A stretch of 64,000 bases of DNA from SXOA01 sp051004015 (GTDB taxonomy: Bacteria > Planctomycetota > Planctomycetia > Pirellulales > Pirellulaceae). The stretch's first letter is position 1. Every line of letters starts with the position of its first letter. The notes beneath the pieces are model-generated. The model was not told where the DNA came from. It ran no database searches and was given only the letters and a program-made list of their open reading frames with translations. Shown here in pieces: positions 17,771 to 26,816 of the stretch. The stretch is taken from NCBI GenBank assembly GCA_051004015.1, contig JBPCKT010000047.1, positions 1 to 64,000 on the forward strand, given 5' to 3'. A program made the position numbers and the translations under genes.

Positions 17771-18784
17771 CTAAAACCCTCGCGCCACGCGCACGTCCTC
17801 AAAATCCCGCAAGTGATACCCGATGCCAATGTAGTCCAGCACTTTGCACAGCCCGCGGAGGGCGACGCCCAGGCCGTCGGGGCCGCTGAAGCCGCCGAAC
17901 TGGCCCCCCCCTTTGACGTGCGGCTCAAGATCCAGGAAGACGCCGGGGATGCCCCGCTTCTTCAGCTTCTTTTCCATGGCGGGAATCAGCTCGCGGAAGT
18001 CGCGGAGGATCATCTCGTGGCCGCTGTCGCCGCGGTCGGCGGGGACGAAGTGCTTGAGGGCCTCTTCATCGACGTGCGTGGTTCGCTTCATCCGCTCCGG
18101 ATGGCGGTAGTCCTTGATGTGCATCCAGCCGAGACCCTTCTTCATCTTCTCGTATTGCTCATAGGTTTCCGTCGGGCTGTACCCCTGCGTGCTGATGTTG
18201 GCGGCATCGAAGATCAGGACCATCGCCGGATGATCGACTTGCTTGTGCAATTCCGCCAGCAGCTCGCCGTTCTGGCCGACGAGGTTGGCCTCTACTTCCA
18301 GACCAAAAGTCAGGTCGCTGCGGTGCACCGTCTCGGCAATCTGCCCGAGCTGGTCCGCCGCCTGCTTCACGTGTTTCCAGGGGTCTTCCCCCTTGGGGTG
18401 ATAAAACGAAAAGCCGCGGATGAGCTTGGTCTCGAAAGCGTGGGCCAGCTCGCAGGCTTTTTTCACCTCGTCGTTGAGGTACTTCTTGAACGGCACAAAA
18501 CGGTTCTTCGTCCCGTCCTCCTGGTTCAACAGCTTGACCTTGCCGATGGGGGAACCGAGCGTGGCCACGTTCAGGTCATACTCCCCTTCCAGATGGCGGA
18601 TATGGGCAATCTCCCCCTTCGTGAGCTGCATGACGTTCTTAATCCCCTGTCCGGCGTCGATGAAGCGGATCGAGTAATACTGCAAGCCCAGAGCCGCGAA
18701 CGCGCAAAACTGCTGCTCGGCGGTCTTCTGGTTCGCCGCTTCATCGCCAAAGCCGGAAAGGATGACGGAAGGCTGGTCGGGCAT
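17771..18784 (-). CDS. Sugar phosphate isomerase/epimerase-like TIM barrel
   Basis: A 337-residue protein of the xylose isomerase-like TIM barrel family (AP endonuclease 2 fold). Strand motifs include LTFGLEVEANLVGQN, MVLIFDAANIS and LGWMHIKDYRHPE. The conserved Glu, Asp and His positions are likely metal ligands, and VFLDLEPHVKGGG ends the barrel. It starts at ATG 18784 (MPDQPSVILSGFGDEA). No signal peptide after this start, so it is cytoplasmic. Planctomycetes carry many such paralogues, some acting on inositol or unusual hexoses; the substrate cannot be named. Confidence 0.82.
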   Translation of the reverse strand: MPDQPSVILSGFGDEAANQKTAEQQFCAFAALGLQYYSIRFIDAGQGIKNVMQLTKGEIAHIRHLEGEYDLNVATLGSPIGKVKLLNQEDGTKNRFVPFKKYLNDEVKKACELAHAFETKLIRGFSFYHPKGEDPWKHVKQAADQLGQIAETVHRSDLTFGLEVEANLVGQNGELLAELHKQVDHPAMVLIFDAANISTQGYSPTETYEQYEKMKKGLGWMHIKDYRHPERMKRTTHVDEEALKHFVPADRGDSGHEMILRDFRELIPAMEKKLKKRGIPGVFLDLEPHVKGGGQFGGFSGPDGLGVALRGLCKVLDYIGIGYHLRDFEDVRVARGF

Positions 18785-19072
18785 GGGGAAAGGCCTTAAT
18801 TCAAAGTCAAGGTTGAGGAGCAAGAAGAAGATACTAATCCGAAGCGTCAAAGAGGGAAAGCAGCCGTTCTCGCGTCGAGGCCACACTCTTGACCCATAGG
18901 TGCTGATCAATCGTCCTGACCGACCTGCGGAGGAAGTTTTCGGGTGGTCGGTGCGGCTCAAGAAAAATCGCCGTGCCTTCGAATAGTCGCCCCTAGTGCG
19001 ATATGATAGGTGATGGAATGGGCTGGACACGGCGTCCGCCCGCGCGGATCTAACGCCACGAATCGGAGCCGA

Positions 19073-19753
19073 ATGGATGGTATTGGGACAAACCTAGAGA
19101 GCCTCCTTCCGCAGCTGGTGGCTTGCCTGAGCAGCGGACTGCCGGGCCCGGAGGCACAGCGGCGCTTTGCGCCGGAGCTCGCCTACGGGCGGCACGGGGG
19201 ACCGCCGTCCGTCGGCTCCCGCCCGGCAGCCGTGCTGGTGCTCGCCTATCCGCACGGAGGGGAGTGGTTCGTGCCGACGATGGTGCGGGCGCATTCCATG
19301 AAAGAGCATGCGGGGCAAATCGCCCTTCCTGGCGGTTCGGTGGATGCTGGCGAAACGCCAGTCCAAACAGCACTCCGGGAGTTTGAAGAGGAGCTCGGGG
19401 CCAGCTGCGGCGAGATCGACGTGTCAGGTGCGCTCACACCCATTTATGTCTTCAACAGCAATTTCTACGTCCAACCCTTCTTGGGGGTTTGTCCGGCTCG
19501 CCCGGATTTCCACCCGAATGTCGCTGAGGTTGCGGAGCTGATCGAGATTCCGCTCCGGGCCCTGTTGTCGCCGGAAAACCACTCTTCCCACCAGATTCAC
19601 CGCCGCGGCGTGACATTCCGCGTTCCGCACATCCAAATCGGCCAGCATCGCGTTTGGGGGGCGACCTGCATGATTCTGGCGGAGGTGATGGCCCTGATGA
19701 GCCGCTGCCCGGTGTTTGTGGGAGGGGGCTCCGCCGGCCTTGGCGGAGCGTGA
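19073..19753 (+). CDS. Nudix hydrolase, CoA pyrophosphatase-like
   Basis: A 226-residue Nudix protein when started at ATG 19073, which has GGAG about 6 nt upstream. The Nudix box is complete: GGSVDAGETPVQTALREFEEELG, read in two parts, with the REFEEELG core. Just before it, HSMKEHAGQIALPGG resembles the UPF0035 motif of CoA/acyl-CoA pyrophosphatases (NudL type). The C-terminal half has IEIPLRALLSPENHS. Cytoplasmic housecleaning of CoA derivatives is the likeliest role. Its stop lies 112 bp before the argC start. Confidence 0.8.
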   Translation: MDGIGTNLESLLPQLVACLSSGLPGPEAQRRFAPELAYGRHGGPPSVGSRPAAVLVLAYPHGGEWFVPTMVRAHSMKEHAGQIALPGGSVDAGETPVQTALREFEEELGASCGEIDVSGALTPIYVFNSNFYVQPFLGVCPARPDFHPNVAEVAELIEIPLRALLSPENHSSHQIHRRGVTFRVPHIQIGQHRVWGATCMILAEVMALMSRCPVFVGGGSAGLGGA

Positions 19754-19865
19754 GCGGCAAATCTATATTGACGCTTGGGCGGAAGCGAACCTGCGGCCTG
19801 AATTCCCTGTCTGTGCGGAATTGGCGAGAGCCAGTATGAGCAAACTCGGTCCGAGGAACGGCATC

Positions 19866-20876
19866 ATGATACGCGTCGGCATTCTGGGAGCGACCGGCTA
19901 CACGGCTCTCGAGCTTATCAAGATTCTGCTCCGTCATCCGGAGGCAAGAGTCACCGCGCTCACCAGCCGCCAAGAGGGACGGCCGCATATTTCGTCCATT
20001 CATCCGTCGCTGACCGGCCGGCTGGATTTGTGCCTGGAGGACTTTGGCGCAACTGTTCTGGCCGACCGCTGCGACTGCGTCTTCAGTTGCCTGCCTCATG
20101 CGGCATCGGCGGAGTCCGCCAAGGCGCTGGTCGCAGCCGGTGTGCGAGTCATTGATTTCAGCGCCGACTATCGGTTGGATGATGCCGCTACGTATAAGAA
20201 ATGGTACGAGCACGACCATCCGGATGCGGAACGGTTAGGGAGAACCCCCTACGGCCTGCCGGAGCTTTTTCGAGACCAAATTCCAACGGCAAAGCTCATC
20301 GCCAACCCCGGCTGCTATCCCACCTCGGCTATACTGCCGCTCGCCCCATTCCTCAAAATGGGCCTGATTGAGCCGACGGACATCATCGTCGATTCCAAGA
20401 GCGGCGTCTCCGGGGCGGGCCGCACACCGAGGCTTAACACGCTGTTCCCGGAATGCAACGAGAGCATCTCCGCCTACAGCGTCGGCAAACACCGCCACCA
20501 GCCGGAGATTGAGCAGATTTTAGGTCGCGCGACGGGAAAGATGGTCGAGATCGTCTTCACACCCCACCTGGTTCCGATGGACCGCGGCATTTTGACGGTC
20601 TGCTACGCCCGGCCGACGGGCACTTTGACCGAAGATAATGCGTTCTCCACGCTCAAAGAATTCTACGCCGGCCAGCCCTTCGTCAGGATCGTCAAGCATC
20701 TTCCGGCGACCAAAGACACCGCTCACACCAACTTCATCGACATCACGGCCCGCATTGTCCGCGGCCGTTTGGTGCTCATCAGCGCGGAAGACAACCTGAT
20801 CAAAGGGGCCTCCGGCGCGGCGGTGCAGAACTTCAACCTGATGTTTGGTTTTCCGGAGACAACGGCGCTGCTGTGA
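19866..20876 (+). CDS. argC: N-acetyl-gamma-glutamyl-phosphate reductase
   Basis: Third step of arginine biosynthesis, NADPH-dependent reduction of N-acetylglutamyl phosphate. The Rossmann opening is MIRVGILGATGYTALELIKI and the catalytic cysteine is C150 in IANPGCYPTS. HRHQPEIEQ and the C-terminal IKGASGAAVQNFNLMFG are family hallmarks. About 336 residues, the shorter bacterial form. ATG 19866 has GAGGA 8 nt upstream and is preferred over ATG 19836. argJ follows in the same direction but a toxin-antitoxin pair is lodged between them. Confidence 0.95.
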   Translation: MIRVGILGATGYTALELIKILLRHPEARVTALTSRQEGRPHISSIHPSLTGRLDLCLEDFGATVLADRCDCVFSCLPHAASAESAKALVAAGVRVIDFSADYRLDDAATYKKWYEHDHPDAERLGRTPYGLPELFRDQIPTAKLIANPGCYPTSAILPLAPFLKMGLIEPTDIIVDSKSGVSGAGRTPRLNTLFPECNESISAYSVGKHRHQPEIEQILGRATGKMVEIVFTPHLVPMDRGILTVCYARPTGTLTEDNAFSTLKEFYAGQPFVRIVKHLPATKDTAHTNFIDITARIVRGRLVLISAEDNLIKGASGAAVQNFNLMFGFPETTALL

Positions 20877-20892
20877 GCCAATGAAAACCACT

Positions 20893-20921
20893 TTGTACAT
20901 GTCTGCACTTAATGCTATTCT
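20893..20921 (+). promoter_or_regulatory. Probable promoter of the toxin-antitoxin module
   Basis: TTGTAC (20893-20898) and TATTCT (20916-20921) are separated by 17 bp, 27 bp before the antitoxin ATG. An AGGAG ribosome site at 20936-20940 lies 7 nt from that start. The site begins only 17 bp past the argC stop, so the module can be transcribed on its own. Confidence 0.5.
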
Positions 20922-20947
20922 TGAAGTAAGGACATAGGAGCCAAATC

Positions 20948-21187
20948 ATGAGTACCGCTCTTCAAGAGCTGAATAGCTTTCATCAATTCGCCCTGGATTC
21001 TTTACGTTCCCAGGACGAATACGTTTCGCTAGAGAATCTCCTCGGGACATGGCGAGCGCAAAAGGAGCGAGATCAAGTCAATGCGGCAATTCGCGAGGGA
21101 CTTGCCGATATTGAAGCGGGCAGATATCGTCCCGCCGCGGAAGTCATGGAAGAATTTCGTCGGAAGCATGGAATTCCGTCGCCATGA
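20948..21187 (+). CDS. Putative antitoxin
   Basis: A 79-residue acidic, helical protein. The second half (QVNAAIREGLADIEAGRYRP) and the ending EVMEEFRRKHGI resemble the C-terminal part of small antitoxins paired with RelE/ParE toxins, in which a ladder of helices wraps the toxin. The first 40 residues are not a recognisable DNA-binding fold. The stop overlaps the toxin start as ATGA (21184-21187), the usual coupling for such pairs. Antitoxin status rests on the neighbour and on this overlap. Confidence 0.7.
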   Translation: MSTALQELNSFHQFALDSLRSQDEYVSLENLLGTWRAQKERDQVNAAIREGLADIEAGRYRPAAEVMEEFRRKHGIPSP

Positions 21188-21516
21188 TTCATGCCGTCAG
21201 CGTGACGAGCTCGGGAAACCGGGATCTCGAAGGATGCTTTGCATTCATTGCCAAGCGATCTCCGCGCGGTGCCGCGGCTTGGGCGCACGCATTTCAGGAG
21301 CACGTTGTTGATAAGTTAGCAATTGATCCTCACTCCTATGAATTAGCACCTGAGAGCCGCGACCATCCAGTTGAGATCCGTCAAAAGCTCTTTCGCACTC
21401 GGCAGGGCAGAAACTATCGCGCGCTCTTTACGGTCAGAGGACAAGATGTTTTTGTCATTCACATTCGAGGTCCGGGACAGGACCTGATTCCTCCAAACGA
21501 AATATCGCTCCCGTAG
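21184..21516 (+). CDS. RelE/ParE-superfamily toxin
   Basis: A 110-residue basic protein of the RelE/ParE fold: an N-terminal strand (MIHAVSVTSSGNRDLEGCFA), two helices, then the beta sheet REIRQKLFRTRQGRNYRALF-like block (here EIRQKLFRTRQGRNYRALFT) and VFVIHIRGPGQD at the end. Such toxins either cleave mRNA on the ribosome or inhibit gyrase; the sequence does not decide which. It shares four bases with the antitoxin gene upstream and ends 47 bp before argJ. Confidence 0.8.
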   Translation: MIHAVSVTSSGNRDLEGCFAFIAKRSPRGAAAWAHAFQEHVVDKLAIDPHSYELAPESRDHPVEIRQKLFRTRQGRNYRALFTVRGQDVFVIHIRGPGQDLIPPNEISLP

Positions 21517-21563
21517 AGACATTCGCTTACTTTCCCCCTTTAATCCTTGGCGGTCACTTTCCC

Positions 21564-22748
21564 ATGCTCCCACTCGGCTTTCGATTCTCCGGCGTCCACT
21601 GCGGCATTAAGAAGAACCCGCAGAAAGAGGACTTCACGCTGATCCACTGTCCCAAGGGGGCAGTGGCCGCAGGGGTATATACGCAGAACCTGGTCTTCGC
21701 CGCTCCCGTGGCGCTGGACCGGGAACGGACGCCCTCGCAAGATATTCGCGTCGTGGCGGTGAACTCTGGCAATGCCAATGCCTGCACGGGCGAGCGCGGG
21801 ATGAAGGACGCCCGAGAGATGGCCAGGCTCTCTGCTGCCGCGTGTGGCGCGGAAGAGACGCAGACGCTTGTGATGTCCACGGGCATTATCGGCGTCTTTC
21901 TGCCAATGGATAAAATCGCCGCGGGGGCGAAGGCGGCTGCGGCGAAGCTTGGCGACACGGATGAATCGTTTCTGGCCGCTGCTCGCGGAATAACCACGAC
22001 GGACAAGTCGCACAAAGTCGCCAGCCGAGAGTTATTGATAGGCGGGAAGACCATCCGCATCGCCAGCATGTGTAAGGGAGCGGGCATGATCGGGCCTAAC
22101 ATGGCGACCATGCTGGCTGTCGTCGCGACCGATGCGGCTTTGACTCCTGCCGACGCCCAACTTGTCCTCAAGAATGCCGCTGACGAGAGCTTCAACTGCA
22201 TCAGCGTCGAAGGTCACATGAGCACCAACGACACGATGCTGCTGCTCGCCAGTGGAACTGCGTCCGCCACGCCGCTCTCCGGGAACGACCTGAAGGTCTT
22301 CCAGGCAGCCCTTACCGCCACCAGCATCGAGCTCTGCAAGCAGATTCCCGATGACGGCGAAGGGGCTAGCCACCTCATATGTATCACCATCGAAGGCTGC
22401 AAGTCGCGGGCGGCGGCGCGGCAAATTGCCCAGTCGGTGGCGAACAGCGCGCTCGTCAAGACTGCCGTCTCGGGAGGCGACCCCAATTGGGGCCGCATCG
22501 TCTCCGCAGCCGGCTATGCGGGCGTCCCATTCAACCCTGCGGACGTCGACCTGCGGGTCAATGGCCATCTGCTTTACGAGCAAGGCGCGCCGGTCCCGTT
22601 TGACGCCAAGACCGTTTCCAAGTCCATTAAGAGCAAGCGGGAGACTGACCTGGTGCTGACTTTCCGCGAGGGAAGCGAAAATATTCGCTTCTGGACCAGC
22701 GACCTCAACGCGGACTACGTCCGCTTCAACGCCGACTATTCCACATGA
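21564..22748 (+). CDS. argJ: Bifunctional ornithine acetyltransferase / N-acetylglutamate synthase
   Basis: Transfers acetyl from N-acetylornithine to glutamate (step 5 of arginine synthesis) and may also use acetyl-CoA. The 394-residue precursor should self-cleave before T182 in MIGPNMATML to give alpha and beta chains; the KGAGMIGPNM context is intact. VNSGNANACTG near residue 71 and the C-terminal NADY(S/T) fit the family. Its stop overlaps the ATG of the K+ channel gene (ATGA at 22745-22748), an unexpected coupling to a transport gene. Confidence 0.93.
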   Translation: MLPLGFRFSGVHCGIKKNPQKEDFTLIHCPKGAVAAGVYTQNLVFAAPVALDRERTPSQDIRVVAVNSGNANACTGERGMKDAREMARLSAAACGAEETQTLVMSTGIIGVFLPMDKIAAGAKAAAAKLGDTDESFLAAARGITTTDKSHKVASRELLIGGKTIRIASMCKGAGMIGPNMATMLAVVATDAALTPADAQLVLKNAADESFNCISVEGHMSTNDTMLLLASGTASATPLSGNDLKVFQAALTATSIELCKQIPDDGEGASHLICITIEGCKSRAAARQIAQSVANSALVKTAVSGGDPNWGRIVSAAGYAGVPFNPADVDLRVNGHLLYEQGAPVPFDAKTVSKSIKSKRETDLVLTFREGSENIRFWTSDLNADYVRFNADYST

Positions 22749-23752
22749 GAACGCCCGTCGAGCGTTTGCGTTTGGGCGGAATCATCTTGGCGGCGATTGT
22801 CATCACCGCCATTCTGGGATACCGCTTCCTCGGCGGTTACAAGTGGGCGGAAGCCGTCTGGATGGTGGTCATTACCATCACCAGCGTGGGCTACGGCGAG
22901 CGCAGCGAAGAACCCTGGTACATGCAGCTCTTTACGGTGGCGGTGGTCCTACTCGGAATCTCCGCGGCCGGGTACACTTTTGGCGGCTTTCTGCAACTCC
23001 TTCTGGCAGGCGAGCTGGAAGATGCGATGGGGCATCGAAAAATGAAGCAGCAAATCGACCGGCTCAGCGGCCACACAATCATCTGCGGCTTCGGACGCAT
23101 CGGCCGCACCCTGGCCGACGATATGCACCGCCACCAGCAGCGGTTCGTGATTATCGAACAGAACGAAGAGCACCTGGTGGCCGCCCGCGAAGCCGGCTAT
23201 CTCTGCCTGCACGGAGACGCCACGGAGGACGAACTGCTGCTGGCGGCCGGCTGCCACCGGGCCAAGGCGCTCATCACCGGCCTGCCCAATGATGCCGCCA
23301 ACGTCTTCATCACGCTCACTGCCCGCAACCTGAACCGCAACCTGCTCATCGTGGCCCGCGCCGGCCACGGCTCCAGCGAGCGCAAGCTTCGCCAGGCCGG
23401 AGCCGACAAGGTCGTGCTTCCGTCGGCCATCGGTGCCCAGTTAATGTCCCGCATGATCATGCGGCCGACGACCGCGGACCTGATGGAGCTGGTGGCCGAG
23501 CAAGGGAACCTCAACGTGCAGCTCGACGAGATGAATGTCGCGGCGTCCTGCAAACTCCTCGGCAAGAGCATCCGCGAAAGCAACGTTCACAGCGAGTTCC
23601 GCCTCCTTGTGCTCGCCATCAAGCAGTCCAGCGGCAAGATGATCTTCAACCCCGAGGCGGACTACAAGCTGGAGCTCAGCGACATTATCATCCTGATGGG
23701 CAAGAAGAGCGACATCGAGCGATTCTGCCGGGAGTTCGCGGGAACCGAGTAG
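22745..23752 (+). CDS. Single-pore K+ channel with TrkA-N (RCK) domain
   Basis: A 335-residue membrane protein with two transmembrane helices (residues ~12-30 and ~62-85) flanking a pore loop. The pore loop contains the K+ selectivity filter TSVGYGE. An RCK/TrkA-N domain follows (HTIICGFGRIGRTLADDMHR, a Rossmann nucleotide-binding loop), then a TrkA-C-like domain. This is the MthK/Kch-like architecture of a ligand-gated potassium channel. The start overlaps the end of argJ by four bases. TerC follows after 30 bp in the same direction. Confidence 0.9.
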   Translation: MRTPVERLRLGGIILAAIVITAILGYRFLGGYKWAEAVWMVVITITSVGYGERSEEPWYMQLFTVAVVLLGISAAGYTFGGFLQLLLAGELEDAMGHRKMKQQIDRLSGHTIICGFGRIGRTLADDMHRHQQRFVIIEQNEEHLVAAREAGYLCLHGDATEDELLLAAGCHRAKALITGLPNDAANVFITLTARNLNRNLLIVARAGHGSSERKLRQAGADKVVLPSAIGAQLMSRMIMRPTTADLMELVAEQGNLNVQLDEMNVAASCKLLGKSIRESNVHSEFRLLVLAIKQSSGKMIFNPEADYKLELSDIIILMGKKSDIERFCREFAGTE

Positions 23753-23782
23753 CAGTAATACTTCTTTCACAAGCAAAGCACC

Positions 23783-24604
23783 ATGTTCGCCGAAATCGCC
23801 CCTGCCATTCCCGAAGATCCCGGTTTGGTTACGCATCTCATCGCGCTGGTCGCCCTCACGTTGATGGAGATCGTGCTGGGGATCGACAACATCGTCTTCA
23901 TCTCGGTCGTCACCAGCCGCCTGCCGGAGAAAGAGCAAGCGTCGGCCCGCCGCCTCGGGCTGGCCGCGGCAATGATCACGCGCATTCTGCTGCTGCTCAT
24001 GATCACCTGGATCATGAACCTGAAGCATGCGGCGTTTTCGCTTGACTTTTTCGGCATCGGCACGGAATGGCTGCGGCAAGAGGCCCATCTGGAGATCAAC
24101 GAAGTCAGTTGGAAGGACCTGATCCTGGTCGGCGGAGGTTTGTTCCTGATCAACAGCTCGGTGCGGGAAATCCACGCCAAGATGGAGGGAGAGACCCACG
24201 ACAAGACGTCGGTCGCCCCCGCCAACTACCGCAGCGTCATATTTCAAATCGCCGTACTCGACATCATCTTTTCGCTCGATAGCGTGATCACGGCCGTAGG
24301 CATGGCGGAAGCCATCTGGGTCATGGTCACCGCCGTGGTCCTGGCCGTCGCCGTGATGATGGTCTTCTCCGGCATGATCGCCCGCTTCGTCGAGCGGCAC
24401 ATGACCGTCAAGATGTTGGCCCTCAGCTTTCTGCTGCTGATCGGCGTCACGCTCGTCGCCGACGGCCTGGGGACCGAAATCAGCAAGGGCTATATCTACT
24501 TCGCCATGGGCTTCGCTCTGCTCGTGGAGATCTTCAACCTGCGAGCGAGGGCCAAAGCGAAGAGGCGGACGCCGAAAGATGCGGAGCATCCATTTGTGGA
24601 CTAG
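23783..24604 (+). CDS. TerC-family integral membrane protein
   Basis: A 273-residue protein with about seven hydrophobic helices. TerC hallmarks are LTLMEIVLGIDNIVFISVV near the start and VLDIIFSLDSVITAVGM near residue 160, each with the conserved acidic residues thought to bind metal. Family members act in tellurite resistance or manganese export (Alx/MeeF-like), so metal homeostasis is the best guess. A Lys/Arg-rich C-terminus faces the cytoplasm. It lies 30 bp downstream of the K+ channel, so ion transport genes are grouped here. Confidence 0.88.
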   Translation: MFAEIAPAIPEDPGLVTHLIALVALTLMEIVLGIDNIVFISVVTSRLPEKEQASARRLGLAAAMITRILLLLMITWIMNLKHAAFSLDFFGIGTEWLRQEAHLEINEVSWKDLILVGGGLFLINSSVREIHAKMEGETHDKTSVAPANYRSVIFQIAVLDIIFSLDSVITAVGMAEAIWVMVTAVVLAVAVMMVFSGMIARFVERHMTVKMLALSFLLLIGVTLVADGLGTEISKGYIYFAMGFALLVEIFNLRARAKAKRRTPKDAEHPFVD

Positions 24605-24674
24605 CGGAGGCTGCCTGACTCCACCGAGCTTTTCTCCGTAGGTGAGAGTGATCTCGCAATAGCACTAGCCGCGG

Positions 24675-24887
24675 CTAATCGACAGCTGCTGCAAGGCGGG
24701 AATCAATCCCCAGGTATTCGTCAATCTCCCGTTGAAGTTTCCTAATTTCATCGGCTGGACCTTCCGCGAGAAGCTGGAAGTTCCTCGCATTCTTGGGAAG
24801 GATTCGGGATCTAAGTTCTGCAACCGCACGGTACATTCGCTCCAGTTGCTGGATCGATTGTTCGAGTTCCAAATCGTTTGCAATCAT
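24675..24887 (-). CDS. Small coiled-coil partner of the DUF6932-like gene
   Basis: A 70-residue, highly charged, helical protein (LELEQSIQQLERMYRAVAEL, then a Lys/Arg/Glu segment ending LGIDSRLAAAVD). No named family is recognised. Its start overlaps the stop of the nucleotidyltransferase-like gene by four bases (24884-24887), so the two are translationally coupled. The small size, charge and overlap suggest a toxin-antitoxin-like partner, but nothing in the sequence says which member is toxic. Confidence 0.6.
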   Translation of the reverse strand: MIANDLELEQSIQQLERMYRAVAELRSRILPKNARNFQLLAEGPADEIRKLQREIDEYLGIDSRLAAAVD

Positions 24888-25330
24888 AGGATCACCTGGG
24901 CCATTCCTTTCCGAACATTTGGATCGCCTCGCACCTGTGCAAAGAAGTCCACGTATTCGCCGAACTCAGGCTTGCCTTCTTCGGCAACCAAGACATCAAA
25001 TCCGTACAGCCGCCGTACTTGACGCTTCGACAATATATTGTACTCGAATGGCCTAAGATCGGCTGCAAAATCGTGTCCAGAACGGACGACCAAAATCAGG
25101 TCGATATCGTTGGGATGGTCTTTCGCGGTTGTAAAGCTGCCGTCAATCACGATGCTCGCAACCAGTCCCGTTTTGCGCGCCTCCTTGACGAAAGCATCGA
25201 GCCGATCCATCCAGCGACAACGATTGTCTCCATTCTGGTAATTTCCAAATCGTTCGCGCACCTCGTCAAGCGAACACACATGCACGCCACCAGGCAAAAA
25301 CCCATCGCTGGACAGAGGTGGAGCGGCCAT
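24884..25330 (-). CDS. Nucleotidyltransferase-like protein (DUF6932 type)
   Basis: A 148-residue protein. After an opening typical of DUF6932 (LPPG-like FLPGGVHVCSLDEVRERFGN), it has the nucleotidyltransferase-like core IVIDGSFTTAKDHPNDIDLI. The GS of GSF and the DID carboxylates match the minimal polymerase-beta fold (MNT) active site. The rest ends in FVDFFAQVRGDPNVRKGM-like helix (EYVDFFAQVRGDPNVRKGM). Such genes often occur with small partners in defence or TA-like pairs. It lies 14 bp from the eno stop, parallel to eno. Confidence 0.72.
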   Translation of the reverse strand: MAAPPLSSDGFLPGGVHVCSLDEVRERFGNYQNGDNRCRWMDRLDAFVKEARKTGLVASIVIDGSFTTAKDHPNDIDLILVVRSGHDFAADLRPFEYNILSKRQVRRLYGFDVLVAEEGKPEFGEYVDFFAQVRGDPNVRKGMAQVIL

Positions 25331-25344
25331 AAATGCACGAGGTG

Positions 25345-26622
25345 TTACTTCTTCCTGAACAACGGTCCCGCGTAAATCGCCCCGCTGCCCAGTTCCTCCT
25401 CAATCCGCAAAAGCTGGTTGTACTTTGCCATTCGGTCGGTGCGGCTGGCGGAGCCGGTTTTGATCTGGCCGGTGCCGAGGGCGACGGCAAGGTCGGCGAT
25501 GGTGCTGTCCTCCGTCTCGCCGCTGCGGTGGCTGGAGATGCTGGTATAGCCGTTGCGGTGGGCGAGGTGAATCGCCGAGATCGTCTCCGTCAGCGTGCCG
25601 ATTTGATTCACCTTGATGAGGATGCTGTTGGCAATCCCCTCGTTGATGCCCCGCTGCAGCCGCTCCGTGTTGGTGACAAACAAGTCGTCGCCGACGAGCT
25701 GTGTTTTACTGCCCAAGCGATCGGTCAGGAGCTTCCAGCCCGCCCAGTCGTCCTCGCTGCAGCCGTCTTCAATCGAGCAGATGGGATAGTTCGCGGCCCA
25801 ATCGGCCAGACCATCGACCATGGCTTCCTTGGAAATCGCCTTGCCGTCGAACGTGTATTTCTGCGTCTTGGAGTCGTAGAACTCGGTCGCGGCCACGTCC
25901 AGGGCGATGCGGATTTGCTCGCCCGGCTTGTAGCCCGCCTTGTCGATGGCCGACATGATCAGGTCGAGGGCCTCACGGTTGCTGGCGAGGTTCGGGGCAA
26001 AACCTCCTTCGTCGCCGACTGACGTATTCAGCTTCTTTCCCTTCAAAACGCTCTTGAGGTTGTGGAAAATCTCGCACCCCGCCCGCAGGGCCTCCTTGAA
26101 GCTGGTGAAGCCGAGCGGCATGACCATGAATTCTTGCACGTCCACCGCGTTGTCCGCATGAGCCCCGCCGTTGATAATGTTCATCATCGGGGCCGGCAGC
26201 AGGTTGGCCCCCGCGCCGCCGAGATACCGATACAGCGGCTGCTGGGTGTAGGCGGCGGCGGCTTTAGCGACGGCAAGCGACACGCCGAGGATTGCGTTTG
26301 CCCCCAACTTGCTCTTGTTGGAGGTCCCGTCCAGCTCAATCATCCGCTGGTCGATGGCAATCTGGTCGAGCGAGTCATAACCGATGAGCGAGTTGGCGAT
26401 CAGGTCGTTGATGCTCGCCACTGCCTTGAGCACTCCCTTCCCCAGGTATTGCGTCTTATCACCGTCCCGCAATTCCCAGGCTTCATGGGCCCCCGTGCTG
26501 GCCCCGCTCGGCACCGCCGCCCGCCCCAGCGAGCCATCCGTCAGCGTCACATCCACCTCCACCGTCGGATTGCCGCGGCTATCGAGGATCTGGCGACCAT
26601 GAATATTGGCAATCAGGCTCAT
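25345..26622 (-). CDS. eno: Enolase
   Basis: Converts 2-phosphoglycerate to phosphoenolpyruvate; also a degradosome partner in some bacteria. 425 residues, standard length. The N-terminus reads MSLIANIHGRQILDSRGNPT, followed by the SGASTGAHEAWELRD loop. The metal site segment is SIEDGCSEDDW, and the signature is LIKVNQIGTLTET followed by SHRSGETED. I start at ATG 26622, where homology begins; the in-frame ATG at 26682 would add 20 unrelated residues. The DUF6932-like pair lies just downstream in the same direction. Confidence 0.96.
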   Translation of the reverse strand: MSLIANIHGRQILDSRGNPTVEVDVTLTDGSLGRAAVPSGASTGAHEAWELRDGDKTQYLGKGVLKAVASINDLIANSLIGYDSLDQIAIDQRMIELDGTSNKSKLGANAILGVSLAVAKAAAAYTQQPLYRYLGGAGANLLPAPMMNIINGGAHADNAVDVQEFMVMPLGFTSFKEALRAGCEIFHNLKSVLKGKKLNTSVGDEGGFAPNLASNREALDLIMSAIDKAGYKPGEQIRIALDVAATEFYDSKTQKYTFDGKAISKEAMVDGLADWAANYPICSIEDGCSEDDWAGWKLLTDRLGSKTQLVGDDLFVTNTERLQRGINEGIANSILIKVNQIGTLTETISAIHLAHRNGYTSISSHRSGETEDSTIADLAVALGTGQIKTGSASRTDRMAKYNQLLRIEEELGSGAIYAGPLFRKK

Positions 26623-26816
26623 AACGGACTCGCTGAAAAAAGGACTACGGAACAACCACTTCGCTGATATCGCTCGCCCCATTTTGGCGAACGACTCCTG
26701 AACTGACTAGGCCGCGTGATGGACCCGCACTAACCAAGTGCCCCTCAGGCTGTTGCGAAACCTCCTGAGTTTCGCGAGCGTAGCCACGGGAAAAACTTGG
26801 GGGGATGAAATGCGGA

